Position numbers and translations under genes: made by a program. Positions 36,971 to 48,394 of a DNA stretch of 64,000 bases are shown here, piece by piece. This DNA comes from Onchocerca volvulus. Its lineage: Eukaryota; Nematoda; Chromadorea; Rhabditida; Onchocercidae. How positions within the stretch are numbered: the stretch's first letter is position 1; the number at the start of each line of letters is the position of its first letter. Under the pieces are notes generated by a model. It was not told the DNA's origin and searched no databases. It worked only from the letters and a program-made list of their open reading frames with translations. Location of the stretch: contig HG738139.1 in the NCBI GenBank assembly GCA_000499405.2, positions 8,952,616-9,016,615 on the forward strand. Reading direction: 5' to 3'.

Positions 36971-38939
36971 ATGATTGATTCCTCCATGTATCGATCACTT
37001 TACTGGGCCAAAATTGAAGATGACCTCATCGATGTGCAACAACTGGATGACCTCAACGATGTGCAACAATTGGATGACCTCAACGATGTGCAACAATTGT
37101 CAGCAAATCAAAGAAGACAGAGTAAAATGTTACATAATTTAAATTCATTTTACATTACATAATTTAGATTCATTTTACATTACTGTTATTCAAACGAGCT
37201 TTTCGGAAGTTACTTTTATTTGGCCAAAGATCTCATAGTTTATAATTCTCGAGAAAGTCAACGAATTTGATTTTCTGACGGTCCTGCTTCTGATATTTAC
37301 AGTTATTATAATCTCATTTGATTTGAAAAAAAACACCAAAAAATCACTGAATTATTCGTAACCTGATCTCTTCATTTTTTTAAAATATAAAGACAGTTTG
37401 TTTTAAATACGAAAAAAAAAACTTAAAATATAACTTGGAGTAGAAGTTAAAGCAAAAAATGATGGTTTGATTTGAATATATCGAATCATTTTAAATTTTG
37501 ATTCGCTTCTCAAATTTCAAAATATTACAGGTGATTTCTCACTTATGCAAGTAAAGAAATTTTCCTTCGAAGATCGCCAGATATTATACGACACATTCAA
37601 GTTATTTGAAAAGGATTTAACATCGAATGGTCTCAGAATATTTCTTAAGTTAGTTCTTAAAAAATATCAAATTTTATTTCAAATTTTTTGCTTGGATATT
37701 CCAATCTGTTATCTCTATTAAGGCTGTGATCATCTCTAGCGATTCATCATCTTGCATCTGTTTTAGGTCTTTTAAAATTCACCGCACATTTAAAACTTCT
37801 CTTCTCATGATTGTTGTGTAGATTTTATGAGATCATTTGGCAACAATGATATGCAAGCTTGACATGAGTTATTGAAACAGTTTAACTTACCACTGTCACC
37901 AAGTATATATCAATATGAATATCTGATCAGTTCGATCATTCTTCGGACAAGATTATTTAGAAAACATCATCTATATAATGATAAATGCAGGAAACAAATA
38001 ATAGGAAGCTGTTACACTTAGTTCAAAAACCTTTTCCTTCTAAGGAATATCATTGAATTTAAATTCATCGAGCTTAAAATCTCTGTTCGCAATTAATCTA
38101 TTATTAGAATTGAAGTTTTAAAATTAAATTTAGGAATGTAATTTCGAAAAATGTAGTCACTTTTCAGGACACTCTCGGAAAATCCAGAGTACAAATATTT
38201 CTGGCCTCAGTTTCGTGCTATACCGGATAGTTCATTGATATCATCTTGTGTTTTGCGAAATTTTGCCGGCACTTACATGAATGCTTTAAAAGAAATCGTT
38301 GAAGGTTTGAATAATGAGCAAATGCCCAAAAAAGTGTTACGACGAATTTCAATTAAGCATGCTGCGCACAATATACAGATGCACCACATAAAGGTTTGAA
38401 ATTAGTCATCGGATAAAAAGTAGTGAAATTCATTTCAACTTGTTTAAAGATCACAGTAGTTTCTTTTTTTTTTAATGTAGAGAATTACTCATGTTGAGGA
38501 TAGGAATCCAAAGGTGTTTCAAGTTCTTCCTAAAAAAAGCTACAACAAATTAAAAAATACTTTTTTCAAATTTTCTTCATTTCAAGTACGAGAATATTTG
38601 GAAGAAACTGAAAATGAAAAAGATTGGATTGAGAATTTTTAGCCCAAAATAGGATCCTATTATCTCAAAGTTAAATTGCCATAGCTGCTAAAAAACTAAG
38701 AATTTTAGTGCCAATCATTAAACGAAATGATTTGATAATAACTTTTTTGGGTCAAATTTTTTCAATATGCAGTTATCATCAACTCTAATAAGCAAATTTT
38801 ATAGAAAATGATAAGACCATTGATAGAGAATGTACGCGGAGTACTAGGACGACGTGATGAAAATGCTGAACGAGCATGGGAAACCTTATTTCATACAATT
38901 GGTTCAATCACTGAGCATTACAAATCGATAAAGATATAA
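36971..38939 (+). CDS. Divergent nematode globin with N-terminal repeat extension
   Basis: Probable haem-binding globin of the diverse nematode neuronal type. Exons: 36971-37121, 37531-37648, 38168-38393, 38805-38939; phases close to give 209 residues. The first exon encodes about 50 residues outside the globin fold, including three near-identical copies of a nine-residue acidic unit DDLNDVQQL. The globin core runs from FSFEDRQILYDTFKLFEKD (helix A/B) through YFWPQFRAIPD (CD region), LRNFAGTYMNALKEIV (helix E) and a His-rich segment KHAAHNIQMHH that should supply the proximal histidine, to AWETLFHTI (helix H). The usual distal E7 histidine seems to be replaced, perhaps by Phe; this rests on an eye alignment. 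There is no signal peptide, so it is probably intracellular. The start is the first in-frame ATG of the exon; a second lies at 36986. The first exon is supported by exact phase match with the globin exon. Confidence 0.72.
37019..37099 (+). repeat. 27-bp coding minisatellite, three units
   Basis: Three head-to-tail units at 37019-37045, 37046-37072 and 37073-37099. Units 2 and 3 are identical; unit 1 differs at three bases. Each encodes nine residues in frame with the globin gene (DDLxDVQQL), so changes in copy number would not break the frame. Confidence 0.92.
37131..37180 (+). repeat. 25-bp tandem duplication in the first globin intron
   Basis: Two adjacent 25-base units, 37131-37155 and 37156-37180, starting TACATAATTTA and differing by a single A/G. 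They begin ten bases downstream of the donor of the repeat-bearing exon, beside the coding minisatellite. Confidence 0.9.
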
Positions 38940-40148
38940 CTCAGAGACTATCAATATTTGATATGATCTCAAAAACTATCAATATTTGGTAAAATATTTG
39001 GATTGTTAAAGAAGCAAAGTTTAAATTAAAAAAAAAAAACTTTGCTTCTATCAGAAATATTTTAAATCATTTTTGGCATTCGATGATTCGTTCGATTGTG
39101 CTTTCGTATGATACAATATGAAGAAAATAAAATGTCTATCAAAAAAAAAAAAAGCAATATTGTAAATTAATCATTATCACATAGATTATACTTCATTGAT
39201 GATGTGAAACTCAGCATTTCTGGACGACAGCAATAAATTCTCTAAAACAAATGCTTCGATTTGAATCATGCTTGCAACAGTTTCAAATAAGCAAACCTTT
39301 TTCTGGCAAGTTCCTCAAAGTTCGGCATGGACAAAATCGATTGAGAATTAAAGTTGCTATTCATTTGTGAATTTTTTGAAATTTAGGTCAAGTCATTGTT
39401 TTTCCATAATTATCCAACTTTTTCGTGGATCGCATTCACTATTTTTATGGAAAAATGAGAACCCCGAATTTAACAATATTTCCAAAATTGTTTCAGAATC
39501 AACAACTCTCGTATTATGTTAAATAGCACTTTGTAATAAACCATCCATGTTTTCATATTTCGTCTTGCTTTTTATCATCTCACATGAGTTTATTGCAATT
39601 TGAAATCATTACTGTAAATCAACCACTGATGAATTATTTTGTCTCGAAAATGTTAAGCCATCAAATGGAAATCATCCAACACAACTGCACTTTTTTGAGA
39701 AAAATTAAAATCTGATCGAACTGTAATTTGACCAGTTCTTGTAACATTCCTGATAGTACATACTTCACATTTCATAGATGCCCATAAGCTTTCTTAGCAG
39801 ATCGGAAGACGAGATAATAAAAGTCTTTGTGTCCAAATATAGATAAGTGACTCATTTGTCTGAAAAATATCACAAATTTCGCATATCGACAATTCATTAA
39901 TGCTATTCATCTCACTATTATATATTTTGCTGGAAAAATGATCATCTACCCAGTCGGTGACATGCTTACCATAGGTACTAAATTCACCCAAACATTTCAA
40001 GCAAGCGTTCATCAAATAATCCATCATTCCAAATATTCACCGTTTTGCAACTTTTTTTTAAATTTTCAAACATTGCATGAAATTACTTGAAAATACCCCA
40101 ATTTTACTGTTCCATTTAGATGATCTCAATTAGTCGATATAATATATA
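38940..40148. other. Globin 3' flank and intergenic DNA
   Basis: Probable 3' UTR of the globin gene followed by A+T-rich sequence. An AATAAA at 39126-39131, about 187 bp after the stop codon, is a plausible poly(A) signal. Just after the stop there are two imperfect copies of ACTATCAATATTTG. A minus-strand 77-codon frame at 39794-40027 resembles nothing I know. Confidence 0.5.
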
Positions 40149-40287
40149 GTGTCGGAAAAGTTGGCTTGATTTGCGGCACAAACGAATCTTTTTTGGTAAG
40201 AAAAGGTTTTATTGTTGGATGGAAGATTTCTTCTTCTGGAATAATACAAACAACTGTTAAAGAACATCCAAGATAACTGATCACAGG
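40149..40287 (+). repeat. Dispersed TIR-type repeat, copy B, left part
   Basis: Left end begins GTGTCGGAAAAG and is interrupted after 139 bp by the BEL element. The right part resumes at 48395 and ends at 48883 with TTTTTCCGACAC, the inverse of the left end. Removing the insertion and one copy of the ACAGG duplication gives a repeat of about 628 bp with terminal inverted repeats of at least 11 bp. No clear target-site duplication of this older repeat was found. Confidence 0.7.
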
Positions 40288-40945
40288 TGTCGCGAAGTTA
40301 GCATCGCGAGGCTCCTAATAACCTAATAACCTAATAACTTAATAATAATAAATAATTAAATAAACCATATAGTTGATCGCAATAATTGCAAATGAGTGAC
40401 TCATTTAACCAATTCGCATTCCTTAGAGATGCTTTCTCACGCGTTTTTTTCTCTGTTATCTTGATTTATCTCAACGCACATCCGGTAAGGATGCAATTCA
40501 CACACTAATCTTCTTATTTAATCTCGCGCAATGCTTGTATCATGAATCTTTACAGTTTTTACACACATGTACATCTTAATCTTTTCATTTAATCTTGTTA
40601 CGATGCTTATGGGTCTTAATGTTACCAGTGTTTAATGTAAATCACGCCCATTTTTAATACATAAAAACCTTGTTGTATTAAGCGGACTTCATTATACCAA
40701 TAAAGGGTTTTACGATCCGGTGTCGTCTCTACACAGCAATCGACTCAGTTCAACTCAGCCGTCTCAGAGCAATCTAATTCAACCCATTCAACACAACCCG
40801 AGTCAATTCAACTCAGCGCAACTCAAACTCAATTCAACGCAGCACGAGAGGAAGACAACCCTGGTCCGAACAAGAGTGACGAATTTGGCGATTATCGTGC
40901 CTCTCAACAATACGATCCAGTTGACAACTCAAGAACTTCACGACA
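40288..40945 (+). repeat. 5' LTR of the BEL/Pao element
   Basis: 658 bp, starting TGTCGCGAAGTTAGC and ending CTTCACGACA. The first 24 bases contain a small inverted repeat (TCGCG...CGCGA). A tract of repeated CTAATAAC units follows, then a poly(A)-type AATAAA at 40699-40704. The right third (about 40738-40840) is a degenerate array of a CAATTCAACTCAG-like unit. Promoter and R/U5 borders cannot be fixed from sequence alone. Confidence 0.93.
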
Positions 40946-40957
40946 AAATTTTTTTTT

Positions 40958-40975
40958 GGTGCACAGAGGTGAGGT
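40958..40975 (+). promoter_or_regulatory. Candidate primer-binding site
   Basis: TGGTGCACAGAGGTGAGG begins 12 bases after the 5' LTR with the TGG expected to pair with a tRNA CCA end. Which nematode tRNA would match was not determined. The 12-base gap filled by a poly-T run is longer than the usual 0-5 bases. Confidence 0.35.
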
Positions 40976-40978
40976 ACG

Positions 40979-43900
40979 ATGTCAAGTAGTATTATTGCCA
41001 AGATTCAACCAGTCAAAACCAGGTTAGTCTTTCTTCTGCATGAGATAAATAATCTCGTACTAGAATCTCCAGACCCGAAATCGTCATGTGAGCAACAGGG
41101 GAACCTGTATATAGCTAGAAATCAGATACTAGCGGACAAAATTGATAGGCTTCAATTGTGTATTAAATCTCTCAATGAAGCCCATGAGAAGTGGTTAGAA
41201 TACATCCAAACTATTACTAATACGAAAAAAAGGGACGAGGAAGAGAAAATCTTCGAACCCGTCCTAGAGGGGGAAGAAGGACTATTTCGAGTATTGCACG
41301 AGGGCCAAGAAGCATTAATAACCCTCACACGGCATAAGATTGAATCCGAGCAGAAATTAGAAAAGCTTTTGAAGGGAGCGAGGAAGGAGCATGAAAGAGT
41401 GACACCTCTTCCCAATCACACAGTCCAACTCCCCCAACTATCACTACCCACTTTTAATGGGGACCCTAGACAATGGCGGCAATTCTGGAGTAGCTTCGAT
41501 GCCGCTGTCCATTCGCAAACGATTCCTGACATTCAGAAATTGAACTACTTATACTCGTGCCTCAGAGGAGAAGCGTTACAAGTAGTGTCAGGATATGAGG
41601 TAGCGCCTGAGAATTATGCAATTATAAGAGGATTACTTAAGAAGAAGTTCGGGGACCCCTCCACAATATCCTCAATGTTATACAAAGAACTTCAATTCAT
41701 CAGATATAATGAGAAAGGATGGGCAACCACCATTGAAAATATTGAACGTGTGTTAAGACAGTTAGAGGCTTTAGGAGACAACTTAGAGCATCCAAGCATC
41801 GAAACCATGATAGAAAGCAAGTTGCCATCTTGGGTTCTCAGTAAAGTATACACTCAAAGAAAACTAGATAAGCCTTGGACGATTCAAAAATTGAGAGATT
41901 TTTTATCGGACTTGGTAGAAGTGAATCAACAAGTTAAGTTGGGTCAGTATTCACCTCCTCATAGTGATAACAAATCCATAGTGATAAAAAGGGGACAAAC
42001 CCAAAGTTACAAGACTAACCAAACTTCCGCGCTCTCAACACTTCAAACGAACCAAAAGGAGCCACAACTTACGAGAAGACCATGTATATTCTGCGCTCAA
42101 GATCATTGGGACAGCGAATGCGACGTCTATCCAACCGTCAGTAGCAGAAGGAATCGCCTCAAATTACTCAAGAAATGTAAGATCTGTTTTAAGGACAATC
42201 ACAGCGGCGGAACATGTAAAACCAAGAAACGATGCTTTTATTGTAGAGCTCTTCATAATAGCGCGTTGTGCGACAATAGAAAAACAACGTCGTCGAACAA
42301 CTCAGTTCAATCCCCGGACAAGGATGATCACGGAGCTCCACAAGATCCGCCCAAGAAGAACTGCTCAGCTTCCCTCTACAACTCAATCTTCACCACTCCA
42401 ATGAAAGCAGTGAAAGAAACGTTACTCTTATGTAAGAAAATAAAGGTTTCTAATCCAAGTCAACCTCAACGACAACGAACGGTTTTAGCACTATTCGACA
42501 CAGGCTCTCAGCTTTCCTTCATTTCACAAAGACTATCCAACCAATTGAAGTTAGCAGAGTCCGAGAAACAGATTGTGGAAATAGCTCCATTTGGTATGAA
42601 GAAACCTTTGTCGTGCCCTACGGCTTCTACGCAAGTCAATATCCACACTGTAGACAGCGACGTCATAACGGTAAGTGTTAACGTCGTCGAATACCTAACC
42701 AATGAATTGCAGGTAGTGGATACACCAAAGGAAACTCAATTTCAAGAATTAACAAATCATTGTCAAAGACCAGATATATTATTCGGTGCCGATTACTTCT
42801 TCAAGCTCATCGAATTACAGAACGCAAGAGAATTGAAATCCGGTCACATGTTGGTGCAATCAAAAGTGGGTTCCATGATCGTCGGGAGCGGATCCGTAAG
42901 TAAACCTTATCAGAACAATACCACTTCACAAATATTAGTGTGTACCACTAAGATCAATATTAACTCAGAATTAGAAAAATTTTGGAGATTAGAGTCAATA
43001 GGGATTCAAGAATCTCCGAATGAGAGAGACGATGAAGAAATCCTAAAAAGGTTTCAAAAAACATTGGAGAACAAAGAAGGTCGTTATTATGTCCGCTGGC
43101 CATGGAGAGATTCAATAAAAGGACTTAGTGACAACTATGGCTTATGTCGAGCACGTCTAAAGAATTTGATCAAAAAATTGCAATACAAGTCGCTCCTCCA
43201 GGTATATCATAATACGATTATGGAACAACTAAGTTCAGGTATGATTGAAGAAGTATCTTATAATGATGAGACAGGGATCATTCATTATCTCCCACATCAT
43301 GAAGTGTGGAACCCTCACAAAGGCACCACAAAATTAAGAATAGTGTATGACGCTTCCGCGCATCAAAAGGGATACAAGAGTCTTAACGAAGTCCTTCAAA
43401 GAGGCCCGGTAATGTTGCCTGATTTAGTAGGTATACTAATACGGTTTCGCATGATGAAGTTAGTCATAGTTGCCGACATAGAGAAGGCTTTCTTACAGAT
43501 AGGGTTACAGCCTGAGGATAGGAATTGCACAAGATTTTTGTGGGTGAAAGAATTAGATAAAGATGTAGAGGAGGAAAATATCAAGACCTACCGTTTTAAG
43601 CGAGTACCGTTTGGGATAGTATCTTCACCCTTTCTCTTAGCAGCAACCCTCAAACACCATTTGGATAGAACAGCAACGCCGGTAGCCACCGAAATAAAGA
43701 GGAATTTATATGTTGATAATATTATTTTGACGGCAGACGACACAGAACAAGCAATATACAAATACCACGAAACTAAAGAAATCTTCAGAAAGGCGTCAAT
43801 GAACGTCAGAGAATTCTTGTCCAATGATAAAGAATTCAACAGGAGTATACCTGAAGAGGATTTCAACAAAAGAGAGAAGGACACCTTCTTCGGACTTCGT

Positions 43901-46900
43901 TGGGATCATGTCACAGATACTATGCGATGCACATTAATGCCGTGGTCAAGCAGAAAATTAACAAAACGAACAATACTACAGTTCATCGCGTCACAATATG
44001 ATCCATTAGGATACTTAATCCCGATTATGGTAAGATTTAAATTATTTGTCCAGTATTTATGGAAGGAAAAATACTCATGGGATCAATGTATAAACGATGC
44101 AGATAAGAAGCAGTGGAAAGCGCTCGTCTCAGAATGGCCGAAAGAAGTAAAAGAGATACCGAGATTCATAACAGGAAACATCAGATCAATGGAGCTCCAT
44201 ATATTTACTGACGCGTCGAAGGTTGCCTATTCTGCTGCCGTCTATGTTCGATATATCGACGAAAAAGATAAGATTACTAAATCTCGTTTGTTATATGCCA
44301 AATCTAGGATTGCTCCAATCAAAGATATATCAATTCCACGCCTCGAACTGCTATCTATTCTGATAGGAGTTAGAGCAGGCCAATTTGTGATAAACCAATT
44401 ATGGTGCCTTGATAAGTGTGCCACAGTATGGACAGACGCAAAATGCGCCCTCTTTTGGGTTAGAAATGAATCAAAATTACTTCCACGATTTGTGCAAAGG
44501 CGGGCTGAAGAAATTCGGAATTCGCATTTTAAATTGAGGTACGTTCCGAGCAATGAAAATCCAGCTGACGTGGCTACAAGAGGAATTTCACCAATCAATT
44601 TACGATACAAAAAGTTATGGTGGAATGGTCCGTACTGGTTGGATAAGGATCGAACACGATGGCCTAACGGTGAGTTTAGTTATAATGCTGAGGACGAAAT
44701 TACCCAAGCAATAATGACAAATATAGCCAAGACGGTCACTCACAAATACGAAGATAACACGATCCAAATTATCGAAGCATGTCGTTTTAGTAAATGGATA
44801 AGAGCAATCAGAGTAACAGTTTGGACCCTTCGATTCATTAAGAGAATTCATAAAGAACCCATAACCTGGTTAAAATCATTGTCACCACCAAGGGACGAGA
44901 TGACAAAAGATGATTACAATCTAGCAGAATGGTTGTTAATCAGGCAAGCACAGTCGGAAGGAGTCAACGACGACGAAATAAACAAGTGGAATTTATTCTA
45001 CAGCGAAAATGATAAGTTATGGAGGTCCAACAGTCGACTAGAATACTCGGAATTGAACGAAGGAAGCAAATACCCTATATATCTACCAAATAAAAACCAT
45101 ATAACGGAACTCATCATTCAGCAACAACATGACGTGCTATATCATGCCGGAGTCGGACATACCTTGTCTGAAGTAAGACGTAGATTCTGGATCCCAAAAG
45201 GAAGAGCCGCAATAAAACGAGTGATATCAAAATGTATGGGCTGCAAAAGATGGAAGGCTAGACCTTTCAAGCTGCCACCAATGCCAAATCTTCCAGAATC
45301 CCGGGTACGTCGATCAAGAACATTTGAGCAGGTAGGACTGGATTATTTAGGCCCTCTCTCCATTAAGTCTAAGGGAGAGGTAGTTAAAAGATGGATTGCC
45401 CTCTTTACATGTTTTACATCTAGAGCAGTTCACCTTGAACTAGCCGAAGATTTGTCCGCTGAAAACTTTACACATGTTTTAAGAAGATTCGTCGCACGTA
45501 GAGGATGTCCAAAATTAGTACTAAGTGACAATGCCAGTCAATTTCAACTCGTATTCAAAAACATAATGGAGGGAAACGCCAACTTTATTGCCGAAAAAGA
45601 GATAGAAGGGATACTGAACACGCGCCCATTAACTTATGTTGGATTCGATGACTATAAAGTGATACGTCCCATTGATTTTATTTCACCAGAAGCGTCATTG
45701 AATATACAAACTAAAGATGTAGTTGAAGATGAGGACTACACCCCTCACGTATTGAGAACTAAGGATAAGTTAGTTAAATATTGGGCAAGCACCCTTAAGA
45801 CACTAGATGTTTTTTGGAAGTCTTGGAGGGATGATTATTTAACAAGTTTAAGAGAGCGTCTACAGAGAGAATTACATTCCCCTAGAATCCGAGAAGAGAG
45901 ATTGCCACAAGTTAACGAAATCGTCTTATTGGTAGACCCTAAGACACCACGGGGCGTATGGAGTTTAGCGAGAATAATTAAACTCAACAAGAGCATGGGG
46001 GATTGGATACGAAGTGCCACCATAAGATTGCCAAATGGAAAGCACTTAGATCGTTCCATAAACATGCTCTGCCCCCTGGAAATCAACAGCATGGATTATG
46101 ACGATACCAAGAATCTTTCGGATGAAAAACTTGAAGAACCGATAGCCAGTCGTACACGAAGCTCCAAAAGAAACGTAAATAACGCCAGAATTCCTGGTAA
46201 GACTACATTTAGCAAATTGTTGATAACATTGCCACTAATAGCAGTGTTATTACTAACGATGAGCCCGGTGACCGCGAATAAATGTAAATGGACTTCAGGA
46301 ATACCTTTCAACCTTCCGCAGGAATGGATCTGTGAAGAAATTGTCAATCAAAATGTCACGCTACACAATTTGGTGGTGCACGCACGCACTCATGTAAGAA
46401 TACCAGCCGTCAAATGTAGTAACATAACACGCACAGTTTGTACTAAGGCCCTACTCAGACTATCACTTTCTGTAGTTTCAGATCATACAACTATTTCAGC
46501 AATCCCATACCAACTTTGCCGATCAATGCATTTTCAAAAGCAAATAGATGGAGTTGCATTGAACCAACCTTCCCCCAATAAATGGACGACGAATAATGAG
46601 GTACAATACTCGTACGGTTGGTGGGGAGTCAAGTGTCAGTCGACAACAAATTTCATATTAATTGAAGGAGAATTACTATTGAATGACGGAAATGGTATAA
46701 TTTCTGATTTGGACAATATGGATCATTGTGAGATAAAATCGGGTAAGTGTATTACCAGCAACAGCATCGTGCTATGGAATAGTACTGACGTGGCAAATCA
46801 ATGTACATACCGAAAAGTAGGAAGATACGAAGCCATGAGATATGGAAATCACTTCATTATCAATGAGCTACAAGCCTCATTCATTATTGACAATGAGAAC

Positions 46901-47776
46901 TTAACCATAACAACCAATTGTAGATTCACCAAACCCTATAGGATGAAAGGAAACATTATTCTTGATATGGATAATGAAACCGATGAAATCCATACGAAAA
47001 AAATGAAACGAAATATCATCAAGCCGCTGCTTATGATGGAGACTTCTCCGGAAGGAACATTCGACTCAAATAACGTAAAACTTCAATACCTTTTTGATTC
47101 GTTGAGACGAGAATTCGTTCAGCAACTCAAATTACTATACTTAAGAGCCTGCCAAAATAGGAACAACTTACTACTCTTAATTGAAAGATTATCGGTCAAT
47201 TACCCCACTCTTGCAGCGAAGATGATACTACAAAGAAATGACATAATAGCTAAACGAATAAATGGACAGTTATTAGTAGCGCCCTGTAAACCTGATAAGA
47301 TCACAGTTCAGAATATCGAGTTTAAGGGAAATCTAATAGACAGGTTTGAAGCAGAAAGAATTAATGCAGAACTGCAACTTCTAGCTCACCATCTTGGCAC
47401 AGTTAATCCAAAGCTCAACCCACCAAAGGAAGGTTCTCCTTGGCAAGAGATATATGATCAAGGAAACGAACTGGCAACTCAAGTGGAGATGGAATTCGGA
47501 CAGGTGGTGAGAACAATTCAGGAAGAACTCGAGAGCGTAGCAACGCATTGGAGGTTGATCACAATTTGCATAATTATTGTTACAGTCTCTCTTATAATAA
47601 TTAGTCTCAAATGTAAACTTGCATTTTTGCGATCCTTATTTGGTCTTTTTAGAGATCGAAACTCAAAACGAGAAAATACCGACTCCCTCCCTACAGAACT
47701 TAAACACGCACAAGCTATTAAACTTAATATATTTGCATATACTCCTGAAGACCTGTCAGTTACAACGTCACATTAA
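40979..47776 (+). CDS. BEL/Pao gag-pol-env-like polyprotein, integrase internally deleted
   Basis: Uninterrupted frame of 2265 codons starting 33 bases after the 5' LTR. In order: coiled-coil-rich gag N terminus (1-140); DUF1759-like gag core (about 150-300); three zinc knuckles (about 368-432); aspartic protease with DTGS at about 507; reverse transcriptase with YVDN at 911-914; RNase H with Asp 1078; HHCC integrase finger near 1385-1420; integrase core with its two Asp residues near 1454 and 1516; DUF5641-like module (about 1620-1710); an envelope-like domain with a hydrophobic signal or anchor at about 1741-1763, five N-glycosylation sequons, many Cys, a dibasic cleavage-like KMKR site near 2008 and a C-terminal membrane helix near 2190-2213. 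The core jumps from the second Asp straight to the conserved segment before the LNTRPLTY motif, omitting the stretch that carries the catalytic Glu. The envelope family is not identified. Confidence 0.93.
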   Translation: MSSSIIAKIQPVKTRLVFLLHEINNLVLESPDPKSSCEQQGNLYIARNQILADKIDRLQLCIKSLNEAHEKWLEYIQTITNTKKRDEEEKIFEPVLEGEEGLFRVLHEGQEALITLTRHKIESEQKLEKLLKGARKEHERVTPLPNHTVQLPQLSLPTFNGDPRQWRQFWSSFDAAVHSQTIPDIQKLNYLYSCLRGEALQVVSGYEVAPENYAIIRGLLKKKFGDPSTISSMLYKELQFIRYNEKGWATTIENIERVLRQLEALGDNLEHPSIETMIESKLPSWVLSKVYTQRKLDKPWTIQKLRDFLSDLVEVNQQVKLGQYSPPHSDNKSIVIKRGQTQSYKTNQTSALSTLQTNQKEPQLTRRPCIFCAQDHWDSECDVYPTVSSRRNRLKLLKKCKICFKDNHSGGTCKTKKRCFYCRALHNSALCDNRKTTSSNNSVQSPDKDDHGAPQDPPKKNCSASLYNSIFTTPMKAVKETLLLCKKIKVSNPSQPQRQRTVLALFDTGSQLSFISQRLSNQLKLAESEKQIVEIAPFGMKKPLSCPTASTQVNIHTVDSDVITVSVNVVEYLTNELQVVDTPKETQFQELTNHCQRPDILFGADYFFKLIELQNARELKSGHMLVQSKVGSMIVGSGSVSKPYQNNTTSQILVCTTKININSELEKFWRLESIGIQESPNERDDEEILKRFQKTLENKEGRYYVRWPWRDSIKGLSDNYGLCRARLKNLIKKLQYKSLLQVYHNTIMEQLSSGMIEEVSYNDETGIIHYLPHHEVWNPHKGTTKLRIVYDASAHQKGYKSLNEVLQRGPVMLPDLVGILIRFRMMKLVIVADIEKAFLQIGLQPEDRNCTRFLWVKELDKDVEEENIKTYRFKRVPFGIVSSPFLLAATLKHHLDRTATPVATEIKRNLYVDNIILTADDTEQAIYKYHETKEIFRKASMNVREFLSNDKEFNRSIPEEDFNKREKDTFFGLRWDHVTDTMRCTLMPWSSRKLTKRTILQFIASQYDPLGYLIPIMVRFKLFVQYLWKEKYSWDQCINDADKKQWKALVSEWPKEVKEIPRFITGNIRSMELHIFTDASKVAYSAAVYVRYIDEKDKITKSRLLYAKSRIAPIKDISIPRLELLSILIGVRAGQFVINQLWCLDKCATVWTDAKCALFWVRNESKLLPRFVQRRAEEIRNSHFKLRYVPSNENPADVATRGISPINLRYKKLWWNGPYWLDKDRTRWPNGEFSYNAEDEITQAIMTNIAKTVTHKYEDNTIQIIEACRFSKWIRAIRVTVWTLRFIKRIHKEPITWLKSLSPPRDEMTKDDYNLAEWLLIRQAQSEGVNDDEINKWNLFYSENDKLWRSNSRLEYSELNEGSKYPIYLPNKNHITELIIQQQHDVLYHAGVGHTLSEVRRRFWIPKGRAAIKRVISKCMGCKRWKARPFKLPPMPNLPESRVRRSRTFEQVGLDYLGPLSIKSKGEVVKRWIALFTCFTSRAVHLELAEDLSAENFTHVLRRFVARRGCPKLVLSDNASQFQLVFKNIMEGNANFIAEKEIEGILNTRPLTYVGFDDYKVIRPIDFISPEASLNIQTKDVVEDEDYTPHVLRTKDKLVKYWASTLKTLDVFWKSWRDDYLTSLRERLQRELHSPRIREERLPQVNEIVLLVDPKTPRGVWSLARIIKLNKSMGDWIRSATIRLPNGKHLDRSINMLCPLEINSMDYDDTKNLSDEKLEEPIASRTRSSKRNVNNARIPGKTTFSKLLITLPLIAVLLLTMSPVTANKCKWTSGIPFNLPQEWICEEIVNQNVTLHNLVVHARTHVRIPAVKCSNITRTVCTKALLRLSLSVVSDHTTISAIPYQLCRSMHFQKQIDGVALNQPSPNKWTTNNEVQYSYGWWGVKCQSTTNFILIEGELLLNDGNGIISDLDNMDHCEIKSGKCITSNSIVLWNSTDVANQCTYRKVGRYEAMRYGNHFIINELQASFIIDNENLTITTNCRFTKPYRMKGNIILDMDNETDEIHTKKMKRNIIKPLLMMETSPEGTFDSNNVKLQYLFDSLRREFVQQLKLLYLRACQNRNNLLLLIERLSVNYPTLAAKMILQRNDIIAKRINGQLLVAPCKPDKITVQNIEFKGNLIDRFEAERINAELQLLAHHLGTVNPKLNPPKEGSPWQEIYDQGNELATQVEMEFGQVVRTIQEELESVATHWRLITICIIIVTVSLIIISLKCKLAFLRSLFGLFRDRNSKRENTDSLPTELKHAQAIKLNIFAYTPEDLSVTTSH

Positions 47777-47802
47777 ATCATCTTATCTCCTTCCCTCGGG
47801 AG

Positions 47803-48389
47803 TGTCGCGAAGTTAGCATCGCGAGGCTCCTAATAACCTAATAACCTAATAACTTAATAATAATAAATAATTAAATAAACCATATAGTTGATCGCAATAA
47901 TTGCAAATGAGTGACTCATTTAACCNGGTAAGGATGCAATTCACACACTAATCTTCTTATTTAATCTCGCGCAATACTTGTATCATGAATCTTTACAGTT
48001 TTTACACACATGTACATCTTAATCTTTTCATTTAATCTTGTTACGATGCTTATGGGTCTTAATGTTACCAGTGTTTAATGTAAATCACGCCCATTTTTAA
48101 TACATAAAAACCTTGTTGTATTAAGCGGACTTTATTATACCAATAAAGGGTTTTTACGATCCGGTGTCGTCTCTACACAGCAATCGACTCAGTTCAACTC
48201 AGCCGTCTCAGAGCAATCTAATTCAACCCATTCAACACAACCCGAGTCAATTCAACTCAGCGCAACTCAAACTCAATTCAACGCAGCACGAGAGGAAGAC
48301 AACCCTGGTCCGAACAAGGGTGACGAAATTGGCGATTATCGTGTCTCTCAACAATACGATCCAGTTGACAACTCAAGAACTTCACGACA
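47803..48389 (+). repeat. 3' LTR of the BEL/Pao element, with assembly gap
   Basis: Collinear with the 5' LTR, but 73 bases matching 40411-40483 are replaced by a single N at 47926. Outside the gap it differs by five substitutions and a one-base insertion. It ends CTTCACGACA before the ACAGG duplication. No convincing purine tract lies directly upstream; the sequence before it is pyrimidine-rich and ends CCCTCGGGAG. Confidence 0.93.
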
Positions 48390-48394
48390 ACAGG

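Larger units (their letters stand above)
40288..48389 (+). mobile_element. BEL/Pao LTR retrotransposon with envelope-like region
   Basis: Complete-looking element of about 8.1 kb: 5' LTR 40288-40945, one long coding frame 40979-47776, 3' LTR 47803-48389. Both LTRs run TGT...ACA. The element is flanked by the 5-bp target-site duplication ACAGG at 40283-40287 and 48390-48394, as expected for BEL elements. It sits inside an older TIR-type repeat. Superfamily assignment rests on the order of gag (DUF1759-like), aspartic protease, reverse transcriptase, RNase H and integrase with an HHCC finger, and on the DUF5641-like C-terminal module. The LTRs differ at six sites in about 586 aligned bases, indicating a recent insertion. 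The internal integrase deletion means this copy should not be autonomous. Confidence 0.95.

Noticed and set aside
40720..40989. 89-codon Ser/Gln-rich frame, repeated at 48164-48430
   Set aside because: It lies in the LTR over the CAATTCAACTCAG array and is present in both LTRs; not part of the polyprotein frame.
43588..44610. Minus-strand frames of 98-122 codons under the polyprotein
   Set aside because: Shadows of the conserved plus-strand reverse transcriptase and RNase H coding sequence.
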